Shown here piece by piece: positions 9,915-20,269 of a stretch of DNA of 64,000 bases; the stretch's first letter is position 1; each line of letters opens with the position of its first letter. The notes beneath the pieces were generated by a model that did not search any database, had not been told where the DNA came from, and saw nothing but the letters and a program-made list of their open reading frames with translations. Position numbers and translations under genes: made by a program. The stretch comes from Branchiostoma floridae (Eukaryota > Chordata > Leptocardii > Amphioxiformes > Branchiostomatidae): positions 1,661,299 through 1,725,298 of the forward strand of contig NC_049987.1 of NCBI RefSeq assembly GCF_000003815.2, in the 5' to 3' direction.

Positions 9915-10360
9915 TCTGACAATTGCAGGTTGTGACGACCAGCATTATGTTAGCTTCATTAATCCTCTGTAGACGCTGCAATGCGATTCCAAGCGGAACG
10001 ATATGGTGCGGAGAGAGAAGGACAGAATGACATCTTCCCTCTTTGGCGCCTTGGATATTCACCTTNNNNNNNNNNNNNNNNNNNNNNNNNNNNNNNNNNN
10101 NNNNNNNNNNNNNNNNNNNNNNNNNNNNNNNNNNNNNNNNNNNNNNNNNNNNNNNNNNNNNNNNNNNNNNNNNNNNNGGTGTACGACAGCTGTCAGCTGC
10201 ACAGGTATGTCATGAACAGGAAGCCGCACTTTTTCTAGACTGTCTTCCTCGTAGATAGCTTCAACTTTTCGGGACATGTTGGATGCTCGTTTGGATACTG
10301 CATGGGCAGCTACAGTGCTGGTGCTGGGCATAGAGTCTATCAACTGATAGGTCAACGAAC
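9915..10360. repeat. Diverged relative of 2865-3260, with assembly gap
   Basis: The words GTTGTGACGACCAGCATTAT, GGTGCGGAGAGAGAAGGACA and GTATGTCATGAACAGGAAGC mirror the order seen at 2865-3130, with many substitutions. The unit interrupted by the 112-N gap (10066-10177) is therefore an older copy of the right half of the long duplication. Confidence 0.65.
10066..10177. other. Assembly gap (112 N)
   Basis: A sized gap within the older copy of the repeat unit. Its content is unknown. Confidence 0.99.
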
Positions 10361-10369
10361 AGGCAAACC

Positions 10370-10800
10370 CCGGCCATTTATGATCTACACGAACGATCGG
10401 ACACTTTTTGTAAGTCAGGCTACCGTAGATATGCATGTCAGCCTACACAGGTGACCCTGCAATTGAGACAAGTAATCAACAAACAGAACGTGAACAATAG
10501 CTTTAACAGGGTAAGAATGAACCAGTTTTTCCTGAACGCATCAAAGACAAAATGCAGGGTTCTCGTAAGTAAACCAAAAATGTTAATTNNNNNNNNNNNN
10601 NNNNNNNNNNNNNNNNNNNNNNNNNNNNNNNNNNNNNNNNNNNNNNNNNNNNNNNNNNNNNNNNNNNNNNNNNNNNNNNNNNNNNNNNNNNNNNNNNNNN
10701 NNNNNNNNNNNNNNNNNNNNNNNNNNNNNNNNCAAGTACTGACATAGAATACCTTGGAATAAAACTCTTTGTTTTACCGTCAGCGGCCAATAAAACGTAA
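10370..10800 (+). pseudogene. LINE RT fragment interrupted by assembly gap
   Basis: The plus strand gives FMIYTND (10378-10398), then AYTGDPAIET and NRVRMNQFFLNASKTKCRVL before the gap, and TDIEYLGIKL after it (10738-10770). The pattern LLFxIYxND, W/MNxxxLNxxKTK and YLGI(x)L is the order expected for the palm and thumb of a CR1/Jockey-type LINE. The YADD is degenerate (MHVSAYTGD). The 144 N span the short stretch between the KTK and YLG motifs. A few frameshifts mark it as a remnant. Confidence 0.72.
10589..10732. other. Assembly gap (144 N)
   Basis: The gap lies inside a LINE RT fragment. From the spacing of the KTK and YLG motifs, about 40-50 codons are expected there, consistent with its stated size. 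Confidence 0.99.
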
Positions 10801-10904
10801 ATTCCCTGGTTTTCTGTCCATGTCTGGGCAAATCCGGGTCAAATGAATAAGCAATCCGTCTCTTATAATAATATGTAACTGATTTGTCGATGCCTTTGCT
10901 GTTT

Positions 10905-11275
10905 CGCTGACAGGTTGCAATGTCAAAACTGCAGGGCGTTTCTTTTTCAGCAGGCGCATCCCTGGTCGCTCACAAGAGGTGGCACATGGGAGAAAAGCCA
11001 CACCATTGACATTGCACGAGTGTGCAGGACGTTTCGGAACACGCGGGGCACTTGTCATCCACAGGCGGACTCAAACGGGAGAGAAACCGTACCAAAAGTG
11101 CGGAAATGCGTTTGCACAGCAGGCTGTCTTTAGAGATCACATCAGGGCTCACACAGCGGTGAAGCTTTACAGGTAAGAAAAGTGTACAGCAGCTTTCAAG
11201 ACCCGCGCATCTCTGTACATACTTTTGGAGGGTCCACACGAGAGCTAGAGAACATGTGTGCGGCATGCGGTTGTC
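10905..11275 (+). pseudogene. C2H2 zinc-finger gene fragment (better preserved)
   Basis: The frame 10979-11176 encodes HECAGRFGTRGALVIHRRTQ, the linker TGEKPY and CGNAFAQQAVFRDHIRAHT. That is one finger with its first Cys pair reduced to a single Cys, followed by a second whose paired Cys is also partly lost (QKCGNAF). An upstream finger with SAGASLVAHKRWHMGEKPH is in another frame. A downstream finger (KCTAAFKTRASLY) follows a stop at 11176. Finger order and residues match 3595-4026, so the two are paralogues. An AATAAA at about 11477 could be the ancestral poly(A) signal. It is unlikely to make a functional DNA-binding protein. Confidence 0.8.
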
Positions 11276-11499
11276 ACTAAACTTCTGAAGCACCTGGGGA
11301 ACCACATCTAGGGGTTTAAATAGTTTCAAGCTTTTATTTTATTTTAGTTGTTGCTCATTTTAGTGTAGTTAAGTTCAGTTCTTGTTCAGTTGTACTGGTT
11401 CCATTGTATATCAGCGTCATTTCATTGTACTCTTCTATTGCTTAGCCGTATAAAAGAGAAATATGGAGGAATTGTAATAAAAATTATATTCTGTTCTTT

Positions 11500-13060
11500 A
11501 CAAACTTCCATTTGTCATGGTGTTCTTGGAACTATCATAATCATTTAGTCTAGGTAAGATAAAGTCAGAGTAAGAAAGAAAAAGTTTCACAAGAAAAGCG
11601 TTCTTACAATAAGATACACAGCTCAAGCAACCGCATGAAACACAAAGGCTAAAGAGAAGATTCATTTGAATCATATGTAAACTGTATAATCCAACATTAC
11701 TCTTGTTATGGATGAGGCTGTATATATATTGTATACGCTTGTACATGTATGTGTATTACGTTTAACTTGATGTATGTATGTATGTATTTAGTGTGTGTAA
11801 TGTGTATATATAATGCCATTACTGACTGTCACGTTTGAAATTTTGCACAAAAAGTTTGGAATATTAACTTTGGCTGATCATATTTCCGTTGTTTCTGCAT
11901 CAATTTTGATGTGCTATATATCAACCCCCAGCGTGTGTGATTTCCTTTCATATGGTATCAAACTCCTTATGGCTACAAATTCTTGGAACGAGCATCAGGG
12001 CTACTTACTTCAGTGGGTCACGAATAAAAATGCCCAAATTTTCAATTTTTGTGTTCAACTCTGTACCATCCTGCTTNNNNNNNNNNNNNNNNNNNNNNNN
12101 NNNNNNNNNNNNNNNNNNNNNNNNNNNNNNNNNNNNNNNNNNNNNNNNNNNNNNNNNNNNNNNNNNNNNNNNNNNNTCAAGTTTTCGCCTTTTAGTAACT
12201 TACCGCAGTGTTCCATGGGATAGCTTTCCCCCGGCGGAGACGCCATGTTTGCTGTAATTCCTTTGTTTTTTTGTGATCTCTTTCACAAAATTATGCGTCA
12301 ACGATACTAATAGTCCTAGCTCAGAACTGTGAATAAGAAGACGGTTCGGTCAACCTTTTTTTTTCTTTTGTTCTCAGTTCCATTTGCAGCCATTTGATTT
12401 GTGTAAGCGACATAGTGCAAATAGATAATTTTACCGACGGCATCTGACGATGTGTGCGAAGAGACGAAAATAATTGTGAAAGTGACATGTAAAAATAACT
12501 CAACTTGTACGTGTAAATATTTATATAGTTTGCCGAACCGTTTCATTTGTTCATCACTATGATTTTAGTAGTCTTTGCCGCTAAGCTCTAAAAAAGGAAA
12601 TACTTTGTAGATATTTTTTTACCGCCCGGCTCACACCGGCGACATTACGTACTCTGAAGACTTGATGTTTAGTTTCATTGACCTGAATAAATATTGATAA
12701 CTTACTCTACTCCGGCGCGGAATTCAACAATCCATGGTCTCCGGAAATAGCTCAAATGGTTCAGCTTTGAGAGATACAATGACCAGAGACCACAAACAAC
12801 AAGGAAGCTGAACTGAAAATAATGATGAAATTCCAAAACAGTGATAGTGCACATAATCTACCTTTTCTTAGCTACCTAAATTACTTCCTTGGTCCCGTTT
12901 TGAAAGATTAAGTCCAAAAGACAAAATATTTATTTATTTTATATATTCGCTCGGCTGTTTACGGACAGCCAGGGCTGCCCAACTAGCCATAGGCTATTGC
13001 CAAGGGCTAACCCTGAAGACAAAATAGCTGATGTGCCAACAGGAACTAAAATCTGAATTA
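11500..13060. other. No gene recognised; contains a 100-N gap
   Basis: A short TATG/TGTA microsatellite lies near 11770-11815. The 12077-12176 gap is 100 N. Open frames here have no recognisable domain. The stretch 12935-13010 (CGGCTGTTTACGGACAGCC, then CCATAGGCTATTGCCAAGGG) is locally hairpin-prone and may be the tail of a short retroelement, which I could not confirm. Confidence 0.45.
12077..12176. other. Assembly gap (100 N)
   Basis: A placeholder-sized gap in non-coding sequence. Confidence 0.99.
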
Positions 13061-13075
13061 TTCCCTTCTATTGAC

Positions 13076-13171
13076 AGGGAAGACTATATGAAGCACATCC
13101 TGTCAAAGTGTGAAAACATGGTCTCAGTTTGTCCAATCCCTGGGTGTGGCAAGCTAGTAGAGGATGTCTAA
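13076..13171 (+). pseudogene. Exon-like Cys-rich relic
   Basis: After an acceptor-like TTCTATTGACAG, a plus-strand frame encodes REDYMKHILSKCENMVSVCP and IPGCGKLVEDV before a stop. The H-x3-C and C-x4-C spacing suggests a small zinc-binding piece. It may belong to the same decayed gene as 14636-15270 but no frame links them. The function is unknown. Confidence 0.3.
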
Positions 13172-14599
13172 GTCCATAATAGAGAAGATGGATAACTCCA
13201 TACATTTATCGCTAAATAATGTAAGTATATTGGTAATGCTGTCATTGATTGTCTCTATTAATGTTGAATTCCTCAGCTTTAAATATAAATCATTTATTTT
13301 TCCACTCTGGTTTATGATGTGGTCATGTTAAAGTTACCTTTTTTACTGTTACAATTTGTCATAGTGTTCGGGCATGTGTCAATGTCATTGTTCAAAATGT
13401 CATTATTTTACTTAACCTAATTATCACCATCCCCCTGCAATGTTTGTTTTACTGTAGAACAGCATTATGAACCGCTATGTTCCAGGAGATTAACAAACTG
13501 GCATTACCATGTTGTTAAAACTGAGTGCAGTGTAGATGTACAGAATTTCAAAGCATACCATATTTATTGACATAAAACTATCAATGGAATCTATTGTTGG
13601 TAGATCTTACCACAATACACAATTTTCTTTAATTTTCTCAGATGGGAACAAGTCTAAGAAATTTCGTTGGGAAAATCTATTTTTTTTATGTACAACAAAC
13701 CAGACATTACCAAGATGGTGAAGAGCCACACCATCACCACAGGTCAACATGACTTTCATGTCTCTGTGTTGCCATCTGAGACTTGTTGACATGAAACACA
13801 ACCTCGTGTTGTTCCTGAAGCTGTTTTCAGGACACCCCACTCTTTTCAATGTGAAAGACATTTGAAAAACTTTATATTATTTTCATTTCATTTCATGTAA
13901 ATTTATGTTTGACTCCTATCTCTAGAATTATATATCTATTTGCAAATTACTGCCCATTTGGTTAATTGCAGGCACGGTAATTACTAATCTTTAATAAACC
14001 ATTATCCACAATTCCCTGAGTTGCTCTGAAACTTTACCACTGTGTTATGGACGTTGCATAATACAGCCTATCAGTTCTGCTGCTGCACTGTTTGCAGTGG
14101 GGATTACCACACAGGGTAAGTTTATTGTCGCCAACTTGAAAAACAAGCTTTGTGCATTCTCCTTGTGGCAAAAAGTTAGTGCTTCAAGTAGGTTCCACCC
14201 TACAAGTGAGCAGCTAACATAAGTCAGGATACCGTCATTGGAAATAAAGATGCTGCTGGGATGAACGTTGCTGATGATCTGCTTTCGGGAGGTAACGCTG
14301 CAAGTTACCTGACAACTTGATATTAAGATAGCTTCAGGTCAGATGCCTCTGATGGACACGGTACACCTAGGCAAGGAGCAAAGGTATTCAGTAAAACGAC
14401 ATGTGCAGCTTACTTCGAAACGGTGCGCGGAAACCACGTGGGAAGTCAACCCTGTACATTCCAGATCCGCGAGCCTTGGGCAGTGGGATCCCTTGTCATG
14501 GTATTTGAGGTGCTTGAAACCATAAACGAAGGTGGTTTCCTTGACAAGGGACAATACCTATGCTCTCGCAGACTGTGATGCTGAAGTCAAACTTACGTG

Positions 14600-15268
14600 A
14601 TACTTCCAGCTGGTTCAGGCGAGAGTATTTGAGTCAGGTTCAGGGGAGTGTCACGTGCTGTACCTGTGCTCGTGCGACAACGCACGGGGACAGAACGACC
14701 GTCTGTCGGCCACAACCAATGCAGTGGTAAGTATTAACTATTGTTTCTTGAATTAGAAGTCCTGTGGTTGCCTGTAGTTCAAATTTGTCATTGTATATCT
14801 ACCAACTGCCAGATGTGCTATACATCTCTGATACCTTACAGACGGGTGTAAATAAGATCTGTGAGATTTTGACGTGCGGGACGAAGGTCTGTAATGCCTT
14901 GACGCCCGGGCAGCAGAACGCATGGTCAGTCCGCCACTCATGTCATGACTGCAGATGTGGAGGAAGAGGAACATGAAAAAGATGCTGTTGAACAGCTTCA
15001 AACAGACCCATTCCTCGCACCCGTTCTCGACGAAAAAAAAAACGTATGGTAAGAATTATCTAGAACAATATCTGCTGTCAAAATTTGTTTAATCTTTTTA
15101 CATTACTCGTAATTTCTTGTACAATTACACCATTCATCATTTCGTTTTGTTCTATTTCCAGGGAATCTGAAGCGTCGGGACGGCGGTAGGTTTTTCTGTT
15201 TGATGTGTAACAGCCGCCAGATGATTTGTTTTCATGTCGCAAGCTACAAGAAATTAATTTTTTTTAGT
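14600..15268 (+). pseudogene. Frameshifted three-exon Cys-rich gene fragment
   Basis: Three coding-like pieces are joined by good splice signals. Exon a ends AARGQNDRLSATTNAV-like at a GTAAGT donor (about 14729) and contains VFESGSGECHVLYLCSCDNA. Exon b (14842 to about 15048) begins after CTTACAG and includes VNKICEILTCGTKVC and, after a frameshift, EQLQTDPFLAPVLDEKKNVW before GTAAGA. Exon c (15163 on) follows TTTCCAG and encodes RFFCLMCNSRQMICFHVASY. The Cys/His spacing is reminiscent of SWIM-type zinc modules that accompany MULE-like transposases, but that link is inference. At least two frameshifts make it a pseudogene. Confidence 0.5.
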
Positions 15269-15639
15269 TGAATAGTTAATTTGTAGATACATGGCAGTCA
15301 ATGCACATGTCTTCATTGCGTACACTCTTAATAAAAAGACCTTAATACAACTTAAAATCTCATACCTGTGATACTTAAACTACTCAGGAAATTCCCTATC
15401 CCATTGTATTGTTAATTTCTCTGCCTCAAATGGGATATTCTACCTCTACATGCATACATAAAAAATATCAGACTATGGAGAATTCCCTTTTAGAATGATT
15501 TGTGTGTTTGGAATGACTGAAAGCCATCTTGGAACCCTTCCCATTCAACCCACCAACATGGCGACGACAGCAACCGGAGAACTAGATGTCAAAATCACAT
15601 TCCAAACCTGTCCCAGACAGTTTATCTTCCAACACATTT

Positions 15640-17085
15640 TTAAAAGTTTTATTTTGGATGTCCTTGAAGTGATTTTTCCAGCCCCCCACAATTCAGCAGA
15701 CTTAACCCTATTCAGACCGGCCTTTTTTGGTCATCCCTGGACGGGGGGGGGGGGGCTTTTGAGGCCCTCCACTTCTAAGTGCTATAACTATAAAACAAAG
15801 TGCCTTAGGGCCACCAAATTTTCAGGACATAATTTCGACATAATATCTGACAAGTATGTGACGTTTGACGTTACGTTGACGTAAGATGACGTAATTATGA
15901 CGTCATCAATTTGATTACATTGGCCAACCCATGAAAAATGGGTATTCTCAGAAAACTTCAAGTTATGCTGCAAAAATGTAACAACAAGTGCAGATAACAG
16001 AATAATAATGTTTATTACAACTTGCGTTGCCAATAGCAACATCAATGACGTCAATATGACGTCATAAAATGACGTCATGCACATCTAGTTGGGCTACGCC
16101 ATATTATATCTACCACCTTGAATTTTTAAAAATACTTTTAAACTAAAAATACTTTTAAATACTTTTTTTAACAAATAATCACAAATGGCAATGGAAATAG
16201 ACTAAATTCATTCATTTAGATGGTTTTTGATGAAAAAAGACCAGGTAGTTACAAATTTTAAGGGATAATTAGCTTGTTATTCGTGATCTGGCCATTAGGT
16301 CCGCCATCTTGGATTTTGGGCTGATGACGTCATCAAATTAGCATAATTTATGCATATACAATTATGAAAGATATGCTGAATAATATAAGATTTTATTTAT
16401 GTAACAAAATCGCAGTAATATATCAAATAAATGTGAAAAATACATAGTTAGAACCCATAATAGTGATTTTTGGCAAAACTGCCTGTCAACAAACGGTTGC
16501 CATGGCAACAAGAAATAAAGAAAAATTTTTTTTAAACTTTGTAAAATTGTTGCCAACAATATTTTAGGAAAACTCACCAAATTTGGTGGCTCTAGCGTAA
16601 GCCGTTCTGGCGTTATAGGACATCGAAGTTAGCGCGGGCCTCAAACCCCCCCCCCGTCTGAATAGGGTTAAGGCACGTGGGATGAAAGACAACTCATGTC
16701 TTTTAGTTTTGCTGACCATTGTTGCGCGATAACGTCTTCTGCTGCGTAGACCGTAGTGAGTGTCCGTGGGGCTGGTGAAGAATGCCCAGAGAGGAGAAGA
16801 CTCGTACTGAAGGGTATGTTCAAGTGTTCTCAGCGTGGCTCGGTCACGTCTACTAGCTAGTGTTGGGATAGAGTCAACAGAAAGTCCAATGATTCTCATA
16901 CAACGCTCTTGAACTGATTCAAGAGAGTTCGAAAGATGATTTTGCAATCCTCCCCACACAGGGCTCGCGTACTCGAGGACTGGTCTGATGAACGTCAGGT
17001 AGATCTGGGATAAGACGTCTACTGAGAGACCCGCCTTCTTAGCGATGCAAAGGTTCAATTCATTCACAGAATATTGCACATACAT
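15640..17085 (-). pseudogene. LINE RT C-terminus split by a TTAA element
   Basis: The minus strand from 17085 to 16672 encodes the same LINE tail as 785-1064 but runs further: after RTLEHTLQYESSPLWAFFTS it continues THYGLRSRRRYRATMVSKTK and RHELSFIPRA. There it is cut by the element at 15702-16671. Beyond the element, reading on the same strand resumes with SLLNCGG near 15690. FIPRALSLLN is the expected LINE ORF2 ending when the inserted DNA and one TTAA are removed. Both pieces are thus one retrotransposon tail that received a DNA transposon. Confidence 0.82.
15702..16671 (-). mobile_element. Non-autonomous TTAA-target DNA transposon (970 bp)
   Basis: The element begins TTAACCCTATTCAGAC and ends with its reverse complement GTCTGAATAGGGTTAA. 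It sits precisely at a TTAA in a LINE reading frame. TTAA targets are known for piggyBac and Kolobok superfamilies; this short, non-coding, AT-rich element with TGACGTCA-like words could be a MITE of either. Ends beyond the first 16 bases differ (one side has a G/C homopolymer), which sets orientation. A longer copy in the opposite orientation is at 59565-60921, and a truncated one at 54768-55180. Confidence 0.85.
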
Positions 17086-17139
17086 GTACTACTAGTGGAC
17101 TTGGAGAACCCCTATGTTTCCCGAAGAACATCTGCGTAA

Positions 17140-17494
17140 CATCACATAGATCAGACTTAGTGGTGTGGTCAGAGGCCCATAAGACAGTCATCATCGTGGA
17201 GCTGACTGTCTTTGGAAGAAAACATGCAGAAACTGAAATACCAAGACCTTACAGATGAATGTAAACAGAGTGGCTGGAAGGTGCTACTATATATCCAGTT
17301 GAGGTAGGCTGCAGAGGGTTTCCTGGGTCTTCACTTGCTTGGTTCTGCAGGGAGATGGCAATAGGTAAGAAGGTGATAAGAAACATGGCTGAGGAAGGCT
17401 AGTTTCTGGCTTTGGATCAGGAGGAGGAAAGCACATGGGGAGAACACCAGAGAAGTGATTGAAGTCCAGTGCAGCATCTGGCAGTAAGACAGAA
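17140..17494 (+). pseudogene. PD-(D/E)XK-like endonuclease domain fragment, copy 2
   Basis: Same as 1121-1475, but the ELTV segment is followed by a 2-bp deletion (CTGACTGTCTTTGG), adding a frameshift between the catalytic Glu and Lys positions. Copy 1 is therefore closer to the ancestral state here. Confidence 0.5.
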
Positions 17495-17508
17495 GGACGG
17501 TTCACATG

Positions 17509-17720
17509 TAGAAAGAAGGCCGCGAAGATCTTGACCAAGGAGTACATGCCGTCCAAGTCTAGCGGGGACGAGGTTCGGGATCCATGGAGGCTCAAGGTGA
17601 GGCGCCTCAAGCGCCTGAAAAAGAACCTGGACAAGGTATTCCTCCGTCAGGTACGCATCGGGAGCGCACTGTCGAGTTGTCCAGATTCCAATGGAGCACC
17701 TACGTGGGTTCCAAAGGAAC
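17509..17720 (+). pseudogene. Acidic transposon-protein fragment, copy 2
   Basis: Encodes the same AAKILTKEYMPSKSSGDEVR segment as copy 1, with one silent-type change downstream. The frame stays open through the foldback element to 17926 only because the hairpin arms lack stops in this frame. Confidence 0.4.
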
Positions 17721-17746
17721 AGACAAACGACGAGTTCGACGGTAGC

Positions 17747-17948
17747 GGTCTTAAAGCCCCGTTTACAAATCAAGAATTTAGCTCGGCCGAGGTGTCAGCG
17801 AGCTCTAAATTACGAGGAGGCATGAACCTGATGCCTACGAACAAATGGCAAGAGTTCGTCGGCATCAGGGTCATACCTCCTCGTAATTTAGAGCTCGCTG
17901 ACAACTCGGCCGGGCTAAAATCTTGATTTGTAAACGGGGCTTTACGAC
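17747..17948 (+). mobile_element. Foldback (hairpin) element, intact 202 bp
   Basis: The element is almost entirely one inverted repeat with a short loop near AAATGGCAA. It is flanked on both sides by GGTAGC (17741-17746 and 17949-17954), a likely 6-bp target duplication. Its ends are roughly GGTCTTAAAGCCCCG and CGGGGCTTTACGAC. The arms contain two nested palindromic words (GAGCTC and CTCGGCCGAG-like). No protein is encoded, so it must be mobilised in trans. The hairpin explains why the first copy failed to assemble at this point. Confidence 0.85.
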
Positions 17949-18547
17949 GGTAGCCATATTGACGACAGCGGCATTATGGATATTTAGATAATGATTAGGC
18001 CCAAATAGGTAAATTGGAAGATAACGGAGGAGAGAGAGGGCCTGTAGTTTTGAAGACTGTAGTACATGTAGTACTTTTTAAACGTTTCTAATTTCATCAA
18101 TTTTACTTTGCCTGTTTTATTACGTGTTTTAATAAGAGTTTTAACAACTTTCAGCTGCTAAATGGACAATTTTCGTACGCTTGATTTCTCAAAATTTCTA
18201 ACACATCTTTAAATCAGTACGCCCTCCCAAATTCATTACTTTTAGCTTTGGTTCTCGACTCTCCTGTATTCTCGGCCTAAGGAAGAAAAACAGGTTCAAT
18301 GTATTCAAACCCAGTGGTAATAAGAAAAAGATATTCAATATAGAAATGTCATAAGTCAGCAATTGTTCTGTTGCGTCATTGACATTTTTTGAATGACTTA
18401 CATTTTAAAAATATAAATTTACTTGCATTTTCATTGTGATTCGGGATTTTGAAAGCTCCATTCATGCAAAACAAACTAATGTAGATTGCAGTAGAATATG
18501 TGTTAATAGTACATATAGTACTCTTTAGGCCGCAGCCCTACGAAGAA

Positions 18548-18700
18548 ATTTGAATGTGTCCTTATTGTTTATAATTTATGTGAATGATATACCTAACTGT
18601 GTCCTTACATGTCAGATTGCATTTTATGCCGACGATACTGTACTATATGTCTTCTATCCTGACCTAGTAAGTATTCAACTGCATTACAATCTGACACTAT
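18548..18700 (+). pseudogene. LINE RT fragment with YADD box, copy 2
   Basis: Encodes IYVNDIPNC and FYADDTVLYVFYPD, the same fragment as 2600-2790. The poly-T after it is one base longer, so its frame differs downstream. Confidence 0.8.
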
Positions 18701-19406
18701 TTTTTTTTTAAGTCTATCGTCTTTCCAAACGAATTATTGTTAAGTCAGTATAATGTTAGATTTCACAATTGCAGATTGTGACTACCGGTATTATGCTAGC
18801 TTCATTGGTAATTTCTAGGCGCTGCAAGGAGGTACTTGCGGGACGACATGGTGCGGAGAGAATGGCAGAAGGGTTTTGCCGCCTGGGATATTCCCCTTTT
18901 TTTGTCAACACGGAGTTCTCTACAGGTTTGAGGCCATGCACAGATGTGTGTCTCCACACCATCCATTCGAGATCCTCCAGACGTGCTTAACAATTTAACT
19001 GACCCAAGATTCGTGGTGTAGAGGTATGCCATATACAGGGATCCTTGTAGGTAGATTCCACCTCCCGGATGCCCCATTGGATACTGTATGGACAGCTAGA
19101 GTGATACTTTGGGCAAAGAGTCCATCAACTCACAGGCCAATGAACAAGCAAACTCGGTCTCATCAGGATACAGTCACAGCTGGCGTAAATGTCTCAGTTC
19201 AACTTCATGTTACACACATGTTTGTTGCTGGAGATAAAGAATATTGATCTGCATGAGAACTGGATCCTGGAGGGGGAGTCCAACAACCAAGTTTCTCTTA
19301 CCCTTGGGGACAAATTGACAACCACCAGCAACAAGTCAGAGAGGGCACACTAATAAATAAGAGGGGTAGAAGACGATGTGACAGACAGGGAGCAATGTGT
19401 CCATAT

Positions 19407-19664
19407 TAACTGTACAAACTCTTATTCCATGGAAGTACCTTGCGGTGTTCCTCAGGGGAGCTGTTTAGGGCCACTCCTGTTTACAATCTACACGAACGAT
19501 TTGCCACTTCGCCTTTTCAGCAGCCGCGTCCCTGACCGCTCACAAAAGGTGACACACAGGATAAGCCACACTAGTGCACGGAGTGTGCAGGACGTTTCGG
19601 GACACGCTGACTCACACAGGAAGAAAACCTACAAAATATGTGAGTACTACAAAAGACACATTGC
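19407..19664 (+). pseudogene. RT GVPQGS box joined to zinc-finger relic, copy 2
   Basis: The frame encodes CGVPQGSCLGPLLFTIYTND and passes at about 19517 into the first finger-like segment (SAAASLTAHKR in a shifted frame, then HTGRKPTK). The duplication ends at about 19664 inside the finger region, so the later fingers present in copy 1 are missing. Confidence 0.75.
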
Positions 19665-19669
19665 TCTGC

Positions 19670-20125
19670 GGTCTGTCATGGTACGTTGTTGAGGAAGCAA
19701 GTAAGCCAGGGAAGAAAGACCGGTATAACGTATACCGGAAGGAGTCTATGGTAACCATTTGCTCACGCCTGGAGCATTTTCCCTGTTCTGTCCGCATGGC
19801 GTCTGTCATGGGTTTACTGACATCCAAAGCTGCGGTTCACCCTGCCGCCCGTTTGAGATACTGAGGACACGGATAAATGTGGCCCACTAAAGTAGTCGTG
19901 TACGACAACGGCTGGTAGCTGCACTGGTATGTGATATATAGAGAGAGTCACATTTCTTCTAGAACGACTGAACAAACCCTGTGCTAGCCCGATCTCATTA
20001 CGTCAGGCTGTTGAGGAAGCGAGTAAATCGAGAGAGAAAGACAGCTACCGGATGGAGTCCTATAGTCATCATTCGCACACGCCTAGGCCTTTTACCCCAT
20101 CATGTAAACATTGCATATTACGGTA
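19670..20125. repeat. Imperfect direct repeat pair
   Basis: The stretches 19676-19795 and 19996-20115 share the order GTTGTTGAGGAAGC, AAGTAAG/GAGTAAA, AGAAAGAC, CTACCGGA/ATACCGGAAGGAG, CACGCCTGG/CACGCCTAGG. They are diverged copies about 320 bp apart. Between them, 19890-19965 resembles 10178-10240. No coding function is seen. Confidence 0.5.
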
Positions 20126-20269
20126 CTATAAGCTATTTCTCCAATGTAAAGAGCTTCGCCCTGTCTCAACATGATTTTATGCCTAAGCGACGAAAAGGAA
20201 GTTACTGCCCTCATTCACACAAATCTTGGCGCGAGTCAATGAACGCCATCACTTCCTAGTAATAGTATA

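Larger units (their letters stand above)
16806..19664 (+). repeat. Long direct duplication, copy 2
   Basis: This is the second copy of the block at 786-3744, without the N gap. Its contents are the LINE tail (minus), PD-(D/E)XK-like domain (17140-17494, plus, with a 2-bp deletion that breaks the frame), acidic fragment (17509-17720), intact foldback element (17747-17948), YADD RT fragment (18548-18695), unclassified repeat (18756-19180), GVPQGS RT fragment (19407-19517) and the first part of the zinc-finger fragment (to 19664). Left of it the LINE continues to 16672; right of it the sequence is unrelated to copy 1. Confidence 0.92.

Noticed and set aside
11813-12257. Plus-strand frames spanning the N gap
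   Set aside because: Much of each frame is N, and the rest has no domain.
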